Shown piece after piece: positions 25,652-35,300 of a DNA stretch of 64,000 nucleotides. The stretch is from contig NZ_JAKGAR010000001.1 in the NCBI RefSeq assembly GCF_021532625.1, positions 248,001-312,000 of the forward strand, read 5' to 3'. Origin of the DNA: Octadecabacter algicola. GTDB lineage: Bacteria > Pseudomonadota > Alphaproteobacteria > Rhodobacterales > Rhodobacteraceae. Every line of letters starts with the position of its first letter. Within the stretch, counting starts at the first letter, position 1. The notes under the pieces were generated by a model. That model was not told where the DNA came from, made no database searches, and saw only the letters and a list, made by a program, of their open reading frames with translations. The position numbers and the translations under genes are program-made.

Positions 25652-26722
25652 ATGGCAGATTTTACAGCGGGCCCAAATGGGGCAGGCGCAGGGACTCCGT
25701 CCGGTATAGGTGCAGGCAAATACGTAAACGTGGCAGCTGCCGCGATATCGGTTGCACTCATCGGTGGCGTTGGGGTCTGGGGTTTTAAGCTCTTGATGCG
25801 TGACGTAACTGGGGTTCCGGTCGTTCGTGCGATGGAAGGCGAGATGCGGGTCGCACCCGAAAATCCAGGCGGTGAAATTGCAAGCCATGTAGGGCTGTCC
25901 GTGAACTCTGTCCCCGCCGAAGGTGGCGCAGCCGAGCCCGAGGATCGTTTGGTTCTTGCACCGAGCAACGTAAATCTTCAGGCCGAAGATATGAATGTCG
26001 CACCTACGATTGCCGAAGCGAGCGAAGTCGTTGTGGCCGAGGCTCCCGAAGTTGTTGACCCACTGGCCCAAGCCGTACCAGCAACCTTGACCGAAACAAC
26101 AGAAGTGGAATCCGAACAGATTGCCGCTTTGGCAACGCCCGTTGATCCGTCTACACCGTTGACTGCCAATGACATTTTGGCACTGGCGGACCAGATTGCG
26201 GCAGGTGCCAACCCGATGACAGATTTGGCCGAAGGTCAGGATGTCCCGATTGAAGTCGCCGTTAATGGCGTGACTGTTGATCCAGATATTATTCCTGATG
26301 CGGTGCCCGGTGTGCGCAGATCTCCGCGACCGACTTCGCGCCCTGCGAACCGCACCTTTGCCGCCGCCGTCGTGCCTGCCGCAGCGACGGCAACAGCCGC
26401 CGCACCAACCGCCACCACATCAGTTGCAGCAAGCGGTATTCGCGGCGAAGTTACAACGACGCCGATCCCTGTTGGCACGAAACTTGTACAGTTGGGTGCT
26501 TTTGACAGCGCCGATATTGCTGCCGCGGAATGGGTCCGTATGACGGGCCGTTTCCCAGACTTTTTTGATGGCAAAGAACAGGTGATCCAACAGGCAACGT
26601 CAGGTGGTCGGACGTTCTTCCGCTTGCGCGCGACTGGGTTTGCTGACCTGAGTGATGCACGCCGCTTCTGTGCGGCAATGTCAGCTGAAGGTGCTGCCTG
26701 TATTCCGGTTGTGGTGCGTTAA
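25652..26722 (+). CDS. SPOR-domain protein
   Basis: 356 residues with one membrane span near the N-terminus (about 28-50, VNVAAAAISVALIGGVGVWGF). A long Ala/Pro/Thr/Glu-rich periplasmic linker follows. The C-terminal SPOR domain (about 275-354) reads VQLGAFDSADIAAAEWVRMTGRF and ends FRLRATGFADLSDARRFCAAM. SPOR domains bind denuded peptidoglycan at the division site. It is immediately followed by nagZ (GTG directly after its TAA). Confidence 0.92.
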   Translation: MADFTAGPNGAGAGTPSGIGAGKYVNVAAAAISVALIGGVGVWGFKLLMRDVTGVPVVRAMEGEMRVAPENPGGEIASHVGLSVNSVPAEGGAAEPEDRLVLAPSNVNLQAEDMNVAPTIAEASEVVVAEAPEVVDPLAQAVPATLTETTEVESEQIAALATPVDPSTPLTANDILALADQIAAGANPMTDLAEGQDVPIEVAVNGVTVDPDIIPDAVPGVRRSPRPTSRPANRTFAAAVVPAAATATAAAPTATTSVAASGIRGEVTTTPIPVGTKLVQLGAFDSADIAAAEWVRMTGRFPDFFDGKEQVIQQATSGGRTFFRLRATGFADLSDARRFCAAMSAEGAACIPVVVR

Positions 26723-27712
26723 GTGACCTTCGGAGCTGCGATCTTTGGCCCTGAGGGGCCAGAGATAACGGATTGGGAACGCGCGTATTTTCGGGACTAT
26801 AAGCCGTTTGGCTTTATCTTGTTTGCGCGCAATGTGGAAAATCCGGATCAATTGAAACGCCTTTGCGCCGATCTGCGCGAAGCGGCGGGCCATGACGCCC
26901 CGATCTTGGTCGACCAAGAAGGCGGTCGCGTTCAACGTCTGCGAGAGCCACATTGGCGCCAATGGCTACCGCCGCTTGAGCAAATGGAACAGGCAAGTGA
27001 TCCGATGCGCGCCATGTGGCTGCGCTACAGGATCATTGCAGAGGAATTGCGCACTGTTGGCATCGATAGCAATTGTGCACCCTGTGCCGATATTACGGCG
27101 CGGCTCACCCACCCGTTTTTGCGAAACCGCTGTTATGGCGGCGATGCTGTGACGGTGATGGATGCGTCGCGGGCGGTGGCGGACGCGCATTTGGCGGGTG
27201 GGGTGCTGCCTGTCGTTAAACATATTCCGGGACATGGCCGTGCGACGGTGGACAGCCATAAAAACCTACCGACAGTGACTGCCACCCGCGAAGAGTTGGA
27301 TCGCGAAGATTTCGCACCATTCAAGGCGCTGGCCGATCTGCCACTGGGCATGACCGCGCATATCGTGTTCGAAGACATCGACGATAGTGCACCAGCAACC
27401 ACCAGCCGCGTGATGATGGATGTGATCCGCCATGATATCGGATTCAACGGATTGTTGATGACTGATGACATCGGAATGGAAGCTTTGTCGGGGGATGTGG
27501 CACAACGATCTTCGGCATCTATCGCGGCGGGATGTGACGTGATTTTGCATTGCTGTGGCGATGCAACAGAAATCGTTCAGGTCGGTGAAGCCGCTGGTCA
27601 AATGACGGATGCAGCACAGGCCCGCGCAGAAGCGGCCTTGTTGATGCGCAAATCACCAACGCCCGTTGACATTGACGCCCTGTCAGAGGAATTTGACGAC
27701 CTATTGAACTAA
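26723..27712 (+). CDS. nagZ: Beta-N-acetylglucosaminidase
   Basis: Family GH3 cytoplasmic enzyme that removes GlcNAc from 1,6-anhydro-muropeptides during cell-wall recycling. The 329 residues show ILVDQEGGRVQRLREPHW, the catalytic loop VVKHIPGHGRATVDSHKNLP (His of the KH...GHG motif, about 170-185) and the nucleophile Asp in LLMTDDIGMEAL (about 247). The start is GTG at 26723, directly after the SPOR stop; no strong ribosome site precedes it, so translation is probably coupled. Confidence 0.95.
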   Translation: MTFGAAIFGPEGPEITDWERAYFRDYKPFGFILFARNVENPDQLKRLCADLREAAGHDAPILVDQEGGRVQRLREPHWRQWLPPLEQMEQASDPMRAMWLRYRIIAEELRTVGIDSNCAPCADITARLTHPFLRNRCYGGDAVTVMDASRAVADAHLAGGVLPVVKHIPGHGRATVDSHKNLPTVTATREELDREDFAPFKALADLPLGMTAHIVFEDIDDSAPATTSRVMMDVIRHDIGFNGLLMTDDIGMEALSGDVAQRSSASIAAGCDVILHCCGDATEIVQVGEAAGQMTDAAQARAEAALLMRKSPTPVDIDALSEEFDDLLN

Positions 27713-27731
27713 GCATCCAGTTGCGGTGCCG

Positions 27732-27748
27732 GGGCCTGCGTTAGGCCC
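27732..27748. other. Small hairpin between nagZ and scpA
   Basis: GGGCCT pairs with AGGCCC across a 5-base loop, 19 bases past the nagZ stop. No T-run follows, so it is a weak terminator candidate or simply chance in GC-rich DNA. Confidence 0.25.
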
Positions 27749-27762
27749 TAATATGGGGCGTT

Positions 27763-28545
27763 ATGTCGGATACCACAGGCCAATTAACCATGGACGTAAG
27801 CGACCGCCTTGCAGCGGAAGCGCTGATTGTGGATGTGGACGGCTTTGAAGGGCCGCTTGACCTTCTTCTGACGCTTTCACGGACCCAAAAGGTTGATTTG
27901 CGCCAAATCTCTGTGCTGGCTTTGGCGGAACAATATCTGGCGTTCATCGACAAAGCGCGGGATCTGCGCTTGGAACTGGCAGCTGATTACCTTGTGATGG
28001 CTGCATGGTTGGCGTTCCTTAAGTCCCGTTTGTTGTTGCCCCCCGATCCAAGTGAAGAGGGGCCGAGCGGCGAAGAGTTGGCCGCGCATTTGGCGTTCCA
28101 GCTTGAACGGTTGTCTGCGATGCGCGATCACGCGGCAAAACTGATGGCCCGCGATCAATTGGGGCGTGACTTTTTTGCGCGCGGTATTACCGAAGACGTA
28201 ACCCGAACACGCCGTGTGACATACACCGCGACACTGTTGGATTTGATGCAAGGCTATGCGCGGATCAGAACTAAGGACGAATTCCGCCCCTTCGTGATGG
28301 ATCGCGACCGCGTGTTTACAATGGAAGAAGCCTTGGGCCGAATGCGCGGGTTGATCGGTTTTGCAGGCGAGTGGACCGATATTCTATCCTATTTGCCCGA
28401 GGGCTGGGAAATGGACCCTGTGAAGCGGCGTTCAGCGACAGCCAGCACTTTTGCTGCCTCCTTGGAATTGGCCAAAGAAGGCAAGATTGAACTGCGGCAG
28501 GGCGATGTGTTCGCGCCGATCCAGATCAGAAAGAAAGACCGATGA
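27763..28545 (+). CDS. scpA: Segregation and condensation protein A (kleisin)
   Basis: Kleisin subunit bridging the SMC heads in bacterial condensin, acting on the nucleoid. The 260 residues show the N-terminal kleisin motif FEGPLDLLLTLSRTQKVDLRQIS (about 28-50), YLVMAAWLAFLKSRLLLP, and a C-terminal winged-helix region (FAASLELAKEGKIELRQGDVF). It overlaps scpB by 4 bases (ATGA). Confidence 0.94.
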   Translation: MSDTTGQLTMDVSDRLAAEALIVDVDGFEGPLDLLLTLSRTQKVDLRQISVLALAEQYLAFIDKARDLRLELAADYLVMAAWLAFLKSRLLLPPDPSEEGPSGEELAAHLAFQLERLSAMRDHAAKLMARDQLGRDFFARGITEDVTRTRRVTYTATLLDLMQGYARIRTKDEFRPFVMDRDRVFTMEEALGRMRGLIGFAGEWTDILSYLPEGWEMDPVKRRSATASTFAASLELAKEGKIELRQGDVFAPIQIRKKDR

Positions 28546-29213
28546 GCGAAGATCAAACGCCCGAAAACGCAGGGGAACAGCCCGAAGAAAGCCTGTTCGA
28601 AGCCCCCCCCATGGGCGAACAAGAACGCATGGTCGAAGCGATCCTGTTTGCGAGTGCGGAACCTGTGACGGTCAAAGAACTTGCGGGGAGAATGCCCCAT
28701 GGGTGTGACCCAGCAGAAGCCTTGGTGCATCTGCGTAAACGCTACGAAGGACGCGGCGTGACCCTTATTAAGGTGGGCGATGCTTGGGCGATGCGGACGG
28801 CCCCTGATCTTGGGTTCTTGATGCAAAAAGAAACAGTTGAGACCCGCAAACTGTCACGTGCAGCTGTCGAAACATTGGCGATTGTGGCCTATCATCAACC
28901 TGTCACCCGCGCAGAAATCGAAGAAATTCGCGGCGTAAGCGTGAGCCGCGGAACCGTAGATCAACTGATCGAGTTGGAATGGATTCGATTTGGCCGTCGC
29001 CGCATGACACCAGGGCGACCTGTGACATTTGTTGTCACGCAGGATTTCTTGGATCACTTCGGTCTGGAAAGCGCGCGCGACTTGCCTGGGTTGAAAGAAT
29101 TGCGCTCTGCTGGCCTGTTGGAAAGCCGCCCGGCGCCAAGCTTGGCATCAGATGAAGATAGCGAAGATGGCGATGAGGATGAGAACCAGTCCGAGATGTT
29201 CGACGAAGCATAA
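28542..29213 (+). CDS. scpB: Segregation and condensation protein B
   Basis: Winged-helix (KITE) partner of ScpA in the SMC condensin. The 223 residues show ERMVEAILFASAEPVTVKEL (about 26-45), TRKLSRAAVETLAIVAYHQPVTRAEIEEIRGVS (about 105-137) and GRPVTFVVTQDFLDHFGL. The tail is highly acidic (DEDSEDGDEDENQSEMFDEA). It is translationally coupled to scpA. Confidence 0.94.
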   Translation: MSEDQTPENAGEQPEESLFEAPPMGEQERMVEAILFASAEPVTVKELAGRMPHGCDPAEALVHLRKRYEGRGVTLIKVGDAWAMRTAPDLGFLMQKETVETRKLSRAAVETLAIVAYHQPVTRAEIEEIRGVSVSRGTVDQLIELEWIRFGRRRMTPGRPVTFVVTQDFLDHFGLESARDLPGLKELRSAGLLESRPAPSLASDEDSEDGDEDENQSEMFDEA

Positions 29214-29309
29214 GGTGGATGCCGCCCTCAAAATGCCGAATTTTCCTGAGAAAACTTGGGAAATGGGCCAACTACGACTATGTAGGTCCCAATGATCGGA
29301 GAATGATCC

Positions 29310-29507
29310 ATGGAACGACTTTTGAATATGATCCTGCGACGCCTTATGAATAAAGGCATTAACAGTGGTATGCGGGCGATGTCCAAACGCGGGCAACGAG
29401 ACAGCGATGAAAGCCAAGAAGCACGGAAAATGAACCGTCAGGGCCAACAAAACACCCGTGGGCTGCGCCAAACGACACGTATGTTGCGCCGTATCAGCAA
29501 GTTCTGA
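29310..29507 (+). CDS. Small basic protein, 65 residues, unknown
   Basis: MERLLNMILRRLMNKGINSG begins a strongly basic, amphipathic, helical protein rich in Arg, Met and Gln, ending RQTTRMLRRISKF. It has no hydrophobic core segment long enough for a stable membrane span. It sits in the position where many alphaproteobacteria have tatA after scpB, but does not resemble TatA. It could bind nucleic acid or membranes peripherally. The frame is clean, and the ATG is reasonably placed after AATGATCC; support is moderate. Confidence 0.65.
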   Translation: MERLLNMILRRLMNKGINSGMRAMSKRGQRDSDESQEARKMNRQGQQNTRGLRQTTRMLRRISKF

Positions 29508-29697
29508 TTGCGCCATAAAAGATTTTTCAACGACGGCGCTGCATAAGCCCCGACGTATTGGACAGAGGTCATGGACGTTCAGACGTCGTTGGTCGCACTG
29601 TTCTTGGGCTCATATGGGCGAAAAGTACGCGTGATAAGGCGTGCCTGTGTCAGTTCAAACACCCTATCATGAGGCGGTTGCCCAAGAGAATGTCCTA

Positions 29698-30774
29698 CTA
29701 GGACTTGAAATGCTTGGATAATTTCAGGCCTTGGCCTTGATAGTTTGACTTGATGTCCTGACCATAAAGCGCAGCTGGTGTCTGGGACATGTGTTCATAA
29801 ACCAAACGCCCGACGACTTGTCCGTGTTCCAACACAAAAGGAGCTTCGTGGCAGCGGACTTCGAGAACGCCACGCGACCCCGCGCCTCCGGCGCTGTCCC
29901 ATCCGAAGCCTGGATCAAAGAAACCCGCGTAGTGAACGCGGAATTCGCCGACCATCGCGAGATAAGGGGCCATTTCCGCCGCGCAATCTGGCGGGATCGC
30001 GATGGATTCGCGGCTGACCAAAATATAGAACGCGCCGGGGTCGAGGATGATGCGCCCCTCAGTCGTGCGTACTTCTTCCCAAAAATCTGCAGGATCATAG
30101 TGGTTGAGCTGGGACAGATCGATGACGCCTGTGTGGGGTTTCGCACGATACCCGACGAGGTCCCCTTTGTGTGGCAATAGGTCGACCGAAAACCCAAGCC
30201 CATCGGAAATGACGGCGTCACCGTCAACAATTGGGGTTTTGGCGTGCAAGGCAGCGAGTTCTTCATCAGACATAAAGGATTTGCCCTGACGAAAGATGAT
30301 CTGATTCAACATCAAGCCGGGTTTGACCAAAACAGAAAATGAACGAGGGCAGATTTCGACAAACAACGGCCCGTCATAACCGTCTGGTACGCGGTCGAAT
30401 TCAACGCCGTTATCCGTAATGATCCGTGTCAAAAGATCGAGCCGTCCAATCGAGGACTTGGCACTGGCAGCCGCAGTCATACCTTGGGGCAGGGACAGTC
30501 GTTCCATCAAAGGAACAACATAGACGCATCCCTTTTCTAGGACCGCACCATCGGTCAGATCAATCTCGTGCATGGTGAATTGTTCAAGGCGTTCGCTGAC
30601 ACTATGGCCACGTCCTGCAAGGAAAGAAGCGCGCACACGGTAGGCGCGGGTGCCAAGTCGCAGATCTAGGGATGCAGGTTGGACCTGACCTGTCTGAAAC
30701 GCCTCGGAGGCAGCAATAGCGCCGGACTGCATGAGCAATTCGATTTGGGTGTCAGAAAGAACGCCTGTTTTCAT
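29698..30774 (-). CDS. Two-domain dCTP deaminase (2'-deoxycytidine 5'-triphosphate deaminase)
   Basis: Deaminates dCTP to dUTP for thymidylate synthesis. At 358 residues it is about twice the usual Dcd (about 190), with two DCD/dUTPase-fold units. The first (1-180) has ASLDLRLGTRAYR, SAKSSIGRLDLLTRIITDNG and LFVEICPRSFSVLVKPG. The second (about 185-350) has LDPGAFYILVSRESIAIP, FFDPGFGWD and LEVRCHEAPFVLEHGQVVGRL. This double form is typical of Rhodobacterales and some other alphaproteobacteria. The ATG at 30774 begins MKTGVLSDTQIELLM. It lies just past the tRNA-Pro terminator. Confidence 0.88.
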   Translation of the reverse strand: MKTGVLSDTQIELLMQSGAIAASEAFQTGQVQPASLDLRLGTRAYRVRASFLAGRGHSVSERLEQFTMHEIDLTDGAVLEKGCVYVVPLMERLSLPQGMTAAASAKSSIGRLDLLTRIITDNGVEFDRVPDGYDGPLFVEICPRSFSVLVKPGLMLNQIIFRQGKSFMSDEELAALHAKTPIVDGDAVISDGLGFSVDLLPHKGDLVGYRAKPHTGVIDLSQLNHYDPADFWEEVRTTEGRIILDPGAFYILVSRESIAIPPDCAAEMAPYLAMVGEFRVHYAGFFDPGFGWDSAGGAGSRGVLEVRCHEAPFVLEHGQVVGRLVYEHMSQTPAALYGQDIKSNYQGQGLKLSKHFKS

Positions 30775-30795
30775 GTCAAACCTTTGATCTTGGTG

Positions 30796-30833
30796 CAAAA
30801 ACGCCCACCAACGCAAACGCGTGGCGGGCGGTT
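30796..30833 (-). terminator. Intrinsic terminator of tRNA-Pro
   Basis: On the leftward strand CGCCCGCCA pairs with TGGTGGGCG (one G-T pair) and is followed by TTTTTG. It begins 11 bases past the tRNA CCA end and ends 22 bases before the dCTP deaminase start. Confidence 0.8.
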
Positions 30834-30840
30834 TTGAAGT

Positions 30841-30917
30841 TGGTCGGGCTAGCAGGACTCGAACCTGCGACCTTCCGTCCCCCAGACGGACGCGCTACCA
30901 GGCTGCGCCATAGCCCG
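30841..30917 (-). tRNA. tRNA-Pro (anticodon GGG)
   Basis: A complete cloverleaf. The 7-bp acceptor is CGGGCTA/TAGCCCG with discriminator A and encoded CCA. The D arm is GCGC...GCGC with the AGCCTGGTA loop. The anticodon stem TCCGT/ACGGA carries loop CTGGGGG, so the anticodon is GGG. The T arm is GCAGG-TTCGAGT-CCTGC. Length is 77 bases including CCA. Confidence 0.97.
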
Positions 30918-30981
30918 ACTTGGGGCACGTCATATCGCATATGCGCGGTAGGGCAAGGCGTAAAACGCACCAATCGCACGC

Positions 30982-31749
30982 CTAGCGCGACTCGATACGG
31001 TCGCGCAGTTTTTGCATCCGTGAAAGCAGTGGCGCAATTTCGCGGGCCCGTTTGGACAGATCATCAGCTTGAGTCTTTTGCAGGAGATGAAAGATTCGCG
31101 CGGGCGCTTTGCTGTCGCTGTCAGACGGATCAGACGGGATATCCAATTTGGCGACAGGGGCAGGGGTGGGCTCTGGGTCCGCCGCCGGTTCATCGTCTTT
31201 TGCGTCTTTTGGCGTAGTCTCGGAAAGGTTCAAAGATAGCGCTGGACCTTTCTTGTCTTCAGCAGTCGGCGGCAACTTTACGACATTGGTGATTTCAACG
31301 TCATTCGAGTCTGCCTCAGCCTTTTCTGTTTCAGGCGTCGCTTCTGGCTTTGTTTCCTCTTCAGACGTCGCTTCTGCTGGAGCAGGCTCTTCGACGGAAG
31401 CCGGTTCATCTGAAACGGCCTCAGCGGGGGTCACATCAACCACGTCTTCTTCTTTTTGGGATTCGATGGATTCCAAGATGTCTGCGCCAATGGCGGTGAC
31501 GTGTTTAACACCCTGTTCACGTAGAGTTTTTTGTGCGCCTTTGATGGTCATTCCATCTTCGTGCAGCAGCTTTTTGATGCCCGCCAGCAGGTGCAAATCA
31601 CCAGGGCGATAATAGCGTCGCCCGCCAGCCCGCTTAACGGGTTTCACTTGGCTGAATTTGCTTTCCCAAAACCGCAAAACATGCGCGGGAGTGTCCAGCG
31701 CATCAGATACTTCTGAAATGGTACGAAAAGCGTCGCGGGATTTGGACAT
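30982..31749 (-). CDS. MerR-family transcriptional regulator
   Basis: 255 residues. The N-terminal MerR helix-turn-helix (about 10-80) reads [25 protein letters not shown] then [26 protein letters not shown]. The rest is a long low-complexity acidic region (Glu/Ala/Pro/Thr-rich, about 100-225), ending in a short helical tail ([21 protein letters not shown]). No metal-binding cysteines are present, so it is not a metal sensor. It is the last gene of the plsX-fabH-ihfA group, a conserved alphaproteobacterial position. Targets unknown. Confidence 0.92.
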   Translation of the reverse strand: MSKSRDAFRTISEVSDALDTPAHVLRFWESKFSQVKPVKRAGGRRYYRPGDLHLLAGIKKLLHEDGMTIKGAQKTLREQGVKHVTAIGADILESIESQKEEDVVDVTPAEAVSDEPASVEEPAPAEATSEEETKPEATPETEKAEADSNDVEITNVVKLPPTAEDKKGPALSLNLSETTPKDAKDDEPAADPEPTPAPVAKLDIPSDPSDSDSKAPARIFHLLQKTQADDLSKRAREIAPLLSRMQKLRDRIESR

Positions 31750-31760
31750 CCCAGCGACCC

Positions 31761-32060
31761 TTACTTATTGCCCGCTGCGACGCGGTCTTTCATAAGATGG
31801 CTCGGGCGGAAGCTCAGTACGCGGCGTGGTGTGATGGGAACTTCTTCACCAGTCTTAGGATTGCGACCAATGCGGGCAGCTTTGTCGCGAATAGAGAAGG
31901 TACCAAAAGAAGAGATTTTCACGCTGTCACCGTTTGCCAGTGCATCAGACATATGTGTCAAAACGCTTTCAACCAGATCGGCGCTTTCGTTGCGCGACAG
32001 GCCTACTTCTTCGTGGACGGCGTCGGCAAGATCCATACGCGTAAGTGTCTTATCAGTCAT
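31761..32060 (-). CDS. ihfA: Integration host factor subunit alpha
   Basis: DNA-bending protein, heterodimer with IhfB. The 99 residues show [19 protein letters not shown], the [12 protein letters not shown] strand and the DNA-gripping arm [22 protein letters not shown] with the key Pro. The start at 32060 gives the usual length; the longer frame to 32195 would run through the fabH stop region. It lies 11 bases before the merR gene. Confidence 0.95.
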   Translation of the reverse strand: MTDKTLTRMDLADAVHEEVGLSRNESADLVESVLTHMSDALANGDSVKISSFGTFSIRDKAARIGRNPKTGEEVPITPRRVLSFRPSHLMKDRVAAGNK

Positions 32061-32154
32061 CGTGTCCCCCTGATGTTTCAGCAACATTAGGCTAAGGGGA
32101 AAAGATAAGTCAATAACAGTGGCTTGCCTGATGTTGGTTGCGCCAGAAATCCGC

Positions 32155-33126
32155 TTACCAACGTAGAACGACAGCGCCCCATGCCAAACCACCACCTATG
32201 GCTTCAGTGACTGTAAGATCACCCTCTTTGATTTGGCCGCGCTCAACCCCGACCGACAGCGCGAGGGGGATGGAGGCCGCAGATGTATTGCCGTGATCTT
32301 GGACTGTGACGACAACCTTATCCATGGACACACCGAGTTTTTTGGCGGTGCCTTGGATGATGCGGATGTTGGCTTGATGTGGGACGATCCAATCGACGTC
32401 GTCGTGACCAAGGCCAGCCTTCGTCAGGGCAGTGTCCGCTGTTGATGCAAGCTTTTCAACGGCTTGGCGGAAAAGGGCGTTGCCTTGCATCTTGATGAAG
32501 CCAGTCTGGTTGGACACCATTCCACCATCCACATACAGCATATCGCGGTAGCGGCCGTCCGAGTTGAGGTCGACGCCGAGGATACCTCGATCGCTGGAGC
32601 CGCCCGTGCCGGTCTGTGCCTCAAGGATCAGCGCGCCAGCGCCATCACCAAAGAGAACGCAGGTGCCGCGGTCCGTGAAATCTAAAATGCGTGAGAACGT
32701 TTCTGCGCCAATCACCAAGACGCGCTTGGCCTGACCGGAAATAATCATGCCGTTGGCGTTGGCCAGTGCGTACACAAAGCCAGCACAGACGGCTTGGATG
32801 TCGTAAGCAAACCCTTGGGTCATTCCGAGTTTTTGCTGAATCATCGTGGCTGCAGATGGGAATGTCAGGTCCGGTGTCGAGGTCGCGACAATCACGGCAT
32901 CTATATCGTCAGCCTCAAGACCCGCCATCTCAAGCGCTTTTTGAGCCGCCTTAGTGCCAAGGTCGGACGTAAATTCATTGTCGGCCGCAAAGTGACGACG
33001 TTCAATACCAGAACGGGTTTTGATCCATTCATCTGTCGTGTCGAGCGTGTCTTCGAAGTAGCTGTTTGGAACAACACGGTCAGGCAGGTAGTGGCCAACG
33101 CCACGAACGATTGCACGGATGGTCAT
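32155..33126 (-). CDS. fabH: Beta-ketoacyl-ACP synthase III
   Basis: Condenses acetyl-CoA with malonyl-ACP to start fatty-acid synthesis. The 323 residues carry the catalytic Cys in [12 protein letters not shown] (about 113), His in [11 protein letters not shown] (about 248) and Asn in [13 protein letters not shown] (about 278), plus [14 protein letters not shown] at the N-terminus. It lies 8 bases downstream of plsX. Confidence 0.97.
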   Translation of the reverse strand: MTIRAIVRGVGHYLPDRVVPNSYFEDTLDTTDEWIKTRSGIERRHFAADNEFTSDLGTKAAQKALEMAGLEADDIDAVIVATSTPDLTFPSAATMIQQKLGMTQGFAYDIQAVCAGFVYALANANGMIISGQAKRVLVIGAETFSRILDFTDRGTCVLFGDGAGALILEAQTGTGGSSDRGILGVDLNSDGRYRDMLYVDGGMVSNQTGFIKMQGNALFRQAVEKLASTADTALTKAGLGHDDVDWIVPHQANIRIIQGTAKKLGVSMDKVVVTVQDHGNTSAASIPLALSVGVERGQIKEGDLTVTEAIGGGLAWGAVVLRW

Positions 33127-33134
33127 TGTATTTG

Positions 33135-34226
33135 TCAGTCCTTTGCCGCGCTAAGGGCGGTTTCTTCCGTAGCGTTATCTTGGGCAAGGACGGCGGCTGA
33201 TGCAACCCGCGCGGCCAGCTTGTCCGAAAATCCAGACCGCCCGAGCTGTGCCGCAAGCGTTACAGCGGCGGCAACGCCCGTCGCATCGGCGCCTCCGTGG
33301 CTTTTGACGACGGTTCCGTTAAGGCCCAAGAAAACCCCACCGTTCACACGGCGAGGGTCAATTTTCTTCTTCAAGCGGCCCAAGGACGTAGCGGCGAGTA
33401 GGGCTGCTATGCGTGAAAACGGTGTGGCCTTGAATGCGGATCGCAAGGACGCAGAGATAAAGTTTGCGGTGCCTTCACCGGTCTTGAGCGCAATATTGCC
33501 GGTGAACCCGTCTGTGACGATGACATCGGTGCGGTCTTTGGGCAAATCGCCACCCTCAACGAATCCCACATACTCAAATTCGCCACGCGGAGCCGCATCG
33601 CCAATCATTTCGTGCGCGACCTTTAGTTCGGCGCGGCCTTTGTGTTCTTCTGTCCCGACGTTCAAAAGCCCGACTCGCGGTTTCGCGATGCCAAGGCCGT
33701 TTCGGGCGTAGGATGCCCCCATCAAAGCGTATGTTAGCAAATCTTCTTCGTCGGCGCGAATGTCAGCGCCTGCATCCAACATTACGTTGAAGCCTACTTT
33801 GTTGGTTGAGGGCCAAAGACAGGCGATAGCAGGGCGGTTCACGCCTTCTGCTTTGCGCAGGCGGATCATCGACACTGCCATCAATGCACCCGTGTTGCCG
33901 CACGACACACAAACAGCGGCCTCACCATCACGAACAGCATCAACGGCTGACCACATAGATGTGTTCTTGCCGTGGCGCATGACGTGGGACGGCTTATCTG
34001 TCATCGAAACGACATCTGGTGCGTCCACGATTGTGACCGAGTCCGAGATTTTACGTTTAGAAACCAGCGATTTAAGCTGTTCTTCAGGTCCGTGCAGCAA
34101 GATCCGAACATCGGGGTTCTTACGCAGAAACTGAGCAAGGCCCGCGACTACTGGCGCGGGCCCTTCGTCGCCGCCCATGGCGTCGACTGAAATAATAAGT
34201 GGTAACGAACTGTCAGAACCGGACAT
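33135..34226 (-). CDS. plsX: Phosphate acyltransferase PlsX
   Basis: Converts acyl-ACP to acyl-phosphate for phospholipid synthesis. The 363 residues show ISVDAMGGDEGPAPVVAGL (about 11-29), RHGKNTSMWSAVDAVRDGEAAVCVSCGNTGALMA and VIVTDGFTGNIALKTGEG. It lies between rpmF (29 bases upstream) and fabH, the usual order. Confidence 0.97.
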   Translation of the reverse strand: MSGSDSSLPLIISVDAMGGDEGPAPVVAGLAQFLRKNPDVRILLHGPEEQLKSLVSKRKISDSVTIVDAPDVVSMTDKPSHVMRHGKNTSMWSAVDAVRDGEAAVCVSCGNTGALMAVSMIRLRKAEGVNRPAIACLWPSTNKVGFNVMLDAGADIRADEEDLLTYALMGASYARNGLGIAKPRVGLLNVGTEEHKGRAELKVAHEMIGDAAPRGEFEYVGFVEGGDLPKDRTDVIVTDGFTGNIALKTGEGTANFISASLRSAFKATPFSRIAALLAATSLGRLKKKIDPRRVNGGVFLGLNGTVVKSHGGADATGVAAAVTLAAQLGRSGFSDKLAARVASAAVLAQDNATEETALSAAKD

Positions 34227-34255
34227 AGATATCCCTTTCCGACCAAGCCTATGGC

Positions 34256-34462
34256 TTATGCTGCGTCGTCGTCCAGATCGATTTCGTCTGCTTGCGCAAT
34301 TACTTCACGATCAGCGTAAGACCCGCAAGATGGGCATACGTGGTGTGGGCGCTTCAGTTCGCCGCAGGATGTGCATTCGTTCGGGTTCGCACCATCAAGA
34401 GCGTGGTGGGACCGACGATTGTTGCGGCGGGAGGTGGAGATTTTATTCTGTGGGACAGCCAT
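34256..34462 (-). CDS. rpmF: Ribosomal protein bL32
   Basis: 68 residues with the N-terminal [21 protein letters not shown] and two zinc Cys pairs, CTSCG and CPSCG. The C-terminus is extended and acidic ([11 protein letters not shown]), common in alphaproteobacteria. It is separated by 185 bases from the DUF177 gene. Confidence 0.97.
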   Translation of the reverse strand: MAVPQNKISTSRRNNRRSHHALDGANPNECTSCGELKRPHHVCPSCGSYADREVIAQADEIDLDDDAA

Positions 34463-34647
34463 TGTGACAACCTCGGAGTAGTGGGGCGTATCAAGGATAG
34501 ACCCGTTTGAATTTCGTTTTCGTATGACGTTCGGACGGGCTTTAGGCCATATAGCGCAACCTGTCGAGGGTCATTTGAAGGAAGGCGCGAACATACTGCG
34601 ATTCCATTATTTGGCAAGTTCTTTTGCGCGGGTGCGCAGGTGGCGCT

Positions 34648-35211
34648 TTAACTGTCGTCTTCTGCCTTCTTTTCAAGGCTATCGCGCAGCGCGCCAAGGC
34701 CTGCAAAGGGGCGGGCTTCTTCGTCTGTCATCGCGGCCTTACCTGGTTCGGTAAACATTGCACGACCATCAACTCCAGTTTCTGCCCCTTCTTTGCGCGG
34801 ATATGCAGGGAGGGAGAGCGCGAGGGCTTCTAGTGCGACATCATAAAGATCGAGAGTCGCGGGCAGCGGATCAGCGCTGTCATCTTCTGTGATTTGAATT
34901 TCATCTTCGTCGGGGATGTCGATTTCAGCCGTGTAGGTTCGGATCACATCTTCGTCGATGCGAGTGGTGACGGGGTCCAGCGTCACAACACAGGCTTGTT
35001 GTGCTGTCGCGCCAATGGTCGCCTCGAGGCTCCAGTCGCGTTTGCCCTTTGGAATAAGGGCGCCTTCAAAGCGCAACTTGCGCAGAGCCAGCAAATCCAA
35101 AGCTTTTGCCAGCGCTTCGCGCTCTGCGGCATCTGGCGTCAAAGTGAACTGTGTGCGCTTGCGCGAAGGCAGGTCTGCAAATCGAACGGGGTGCTGTGGA
35201 AGGTCGGTCAT
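34648..35211 (-). CDS. DUF177 (YceD-like) protein
   Basis: 187 residues of the YceD family, found next to rpmF in most bacteria and linked to 23S rRNA accumulation or ribosome assembly. Landmarks are EATIGATAQQACVVTLDPVTTRIDEDV (where the family Cys sits) and the acidic EDSADPLPATLDLYDVALEALALSLPAYPRKEG. The C-terminus ends PFAGLGALRDSLEKK. The start at 35211 (MTDLPQHPVRFADLP) fits relatives; the frame to 35286 runs into the bamE promoter region. Divergent from bamE. Confidence 0.9.
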   Translation of the reverse strand: MTDLPQHPVRFADLPSRKRTQFTLTPDAAEREALAKALDLLALRKLRFEGALIPKGKRDWSLEATIGATAQQACVVTLDPVTTRIDEDVIRTYTAEIDIPDEDEIQITEDDSADPLPATLDLYDVALEALALSLPAYPRKEGAETGVDGRAMFTEPGKAAMTDEEARPFAGLGALRDSLEKKAEDDS

Positions 35212-35300
35212 GTGTTGAACCCTTGAATAACGTCGCGTGTTGGCTGTAAATGCGTTAAAAGCCGATAGAAGCCAAGGTGAGATCACAGGTGGGAAATATC

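Noticed and set aside
29310-29507. TatA-like protein (position after scpB)
   Set aside because: It lacks the N-terminal membrane helix and the FG hinge of TatA; it is a basic soluble-looking protein.
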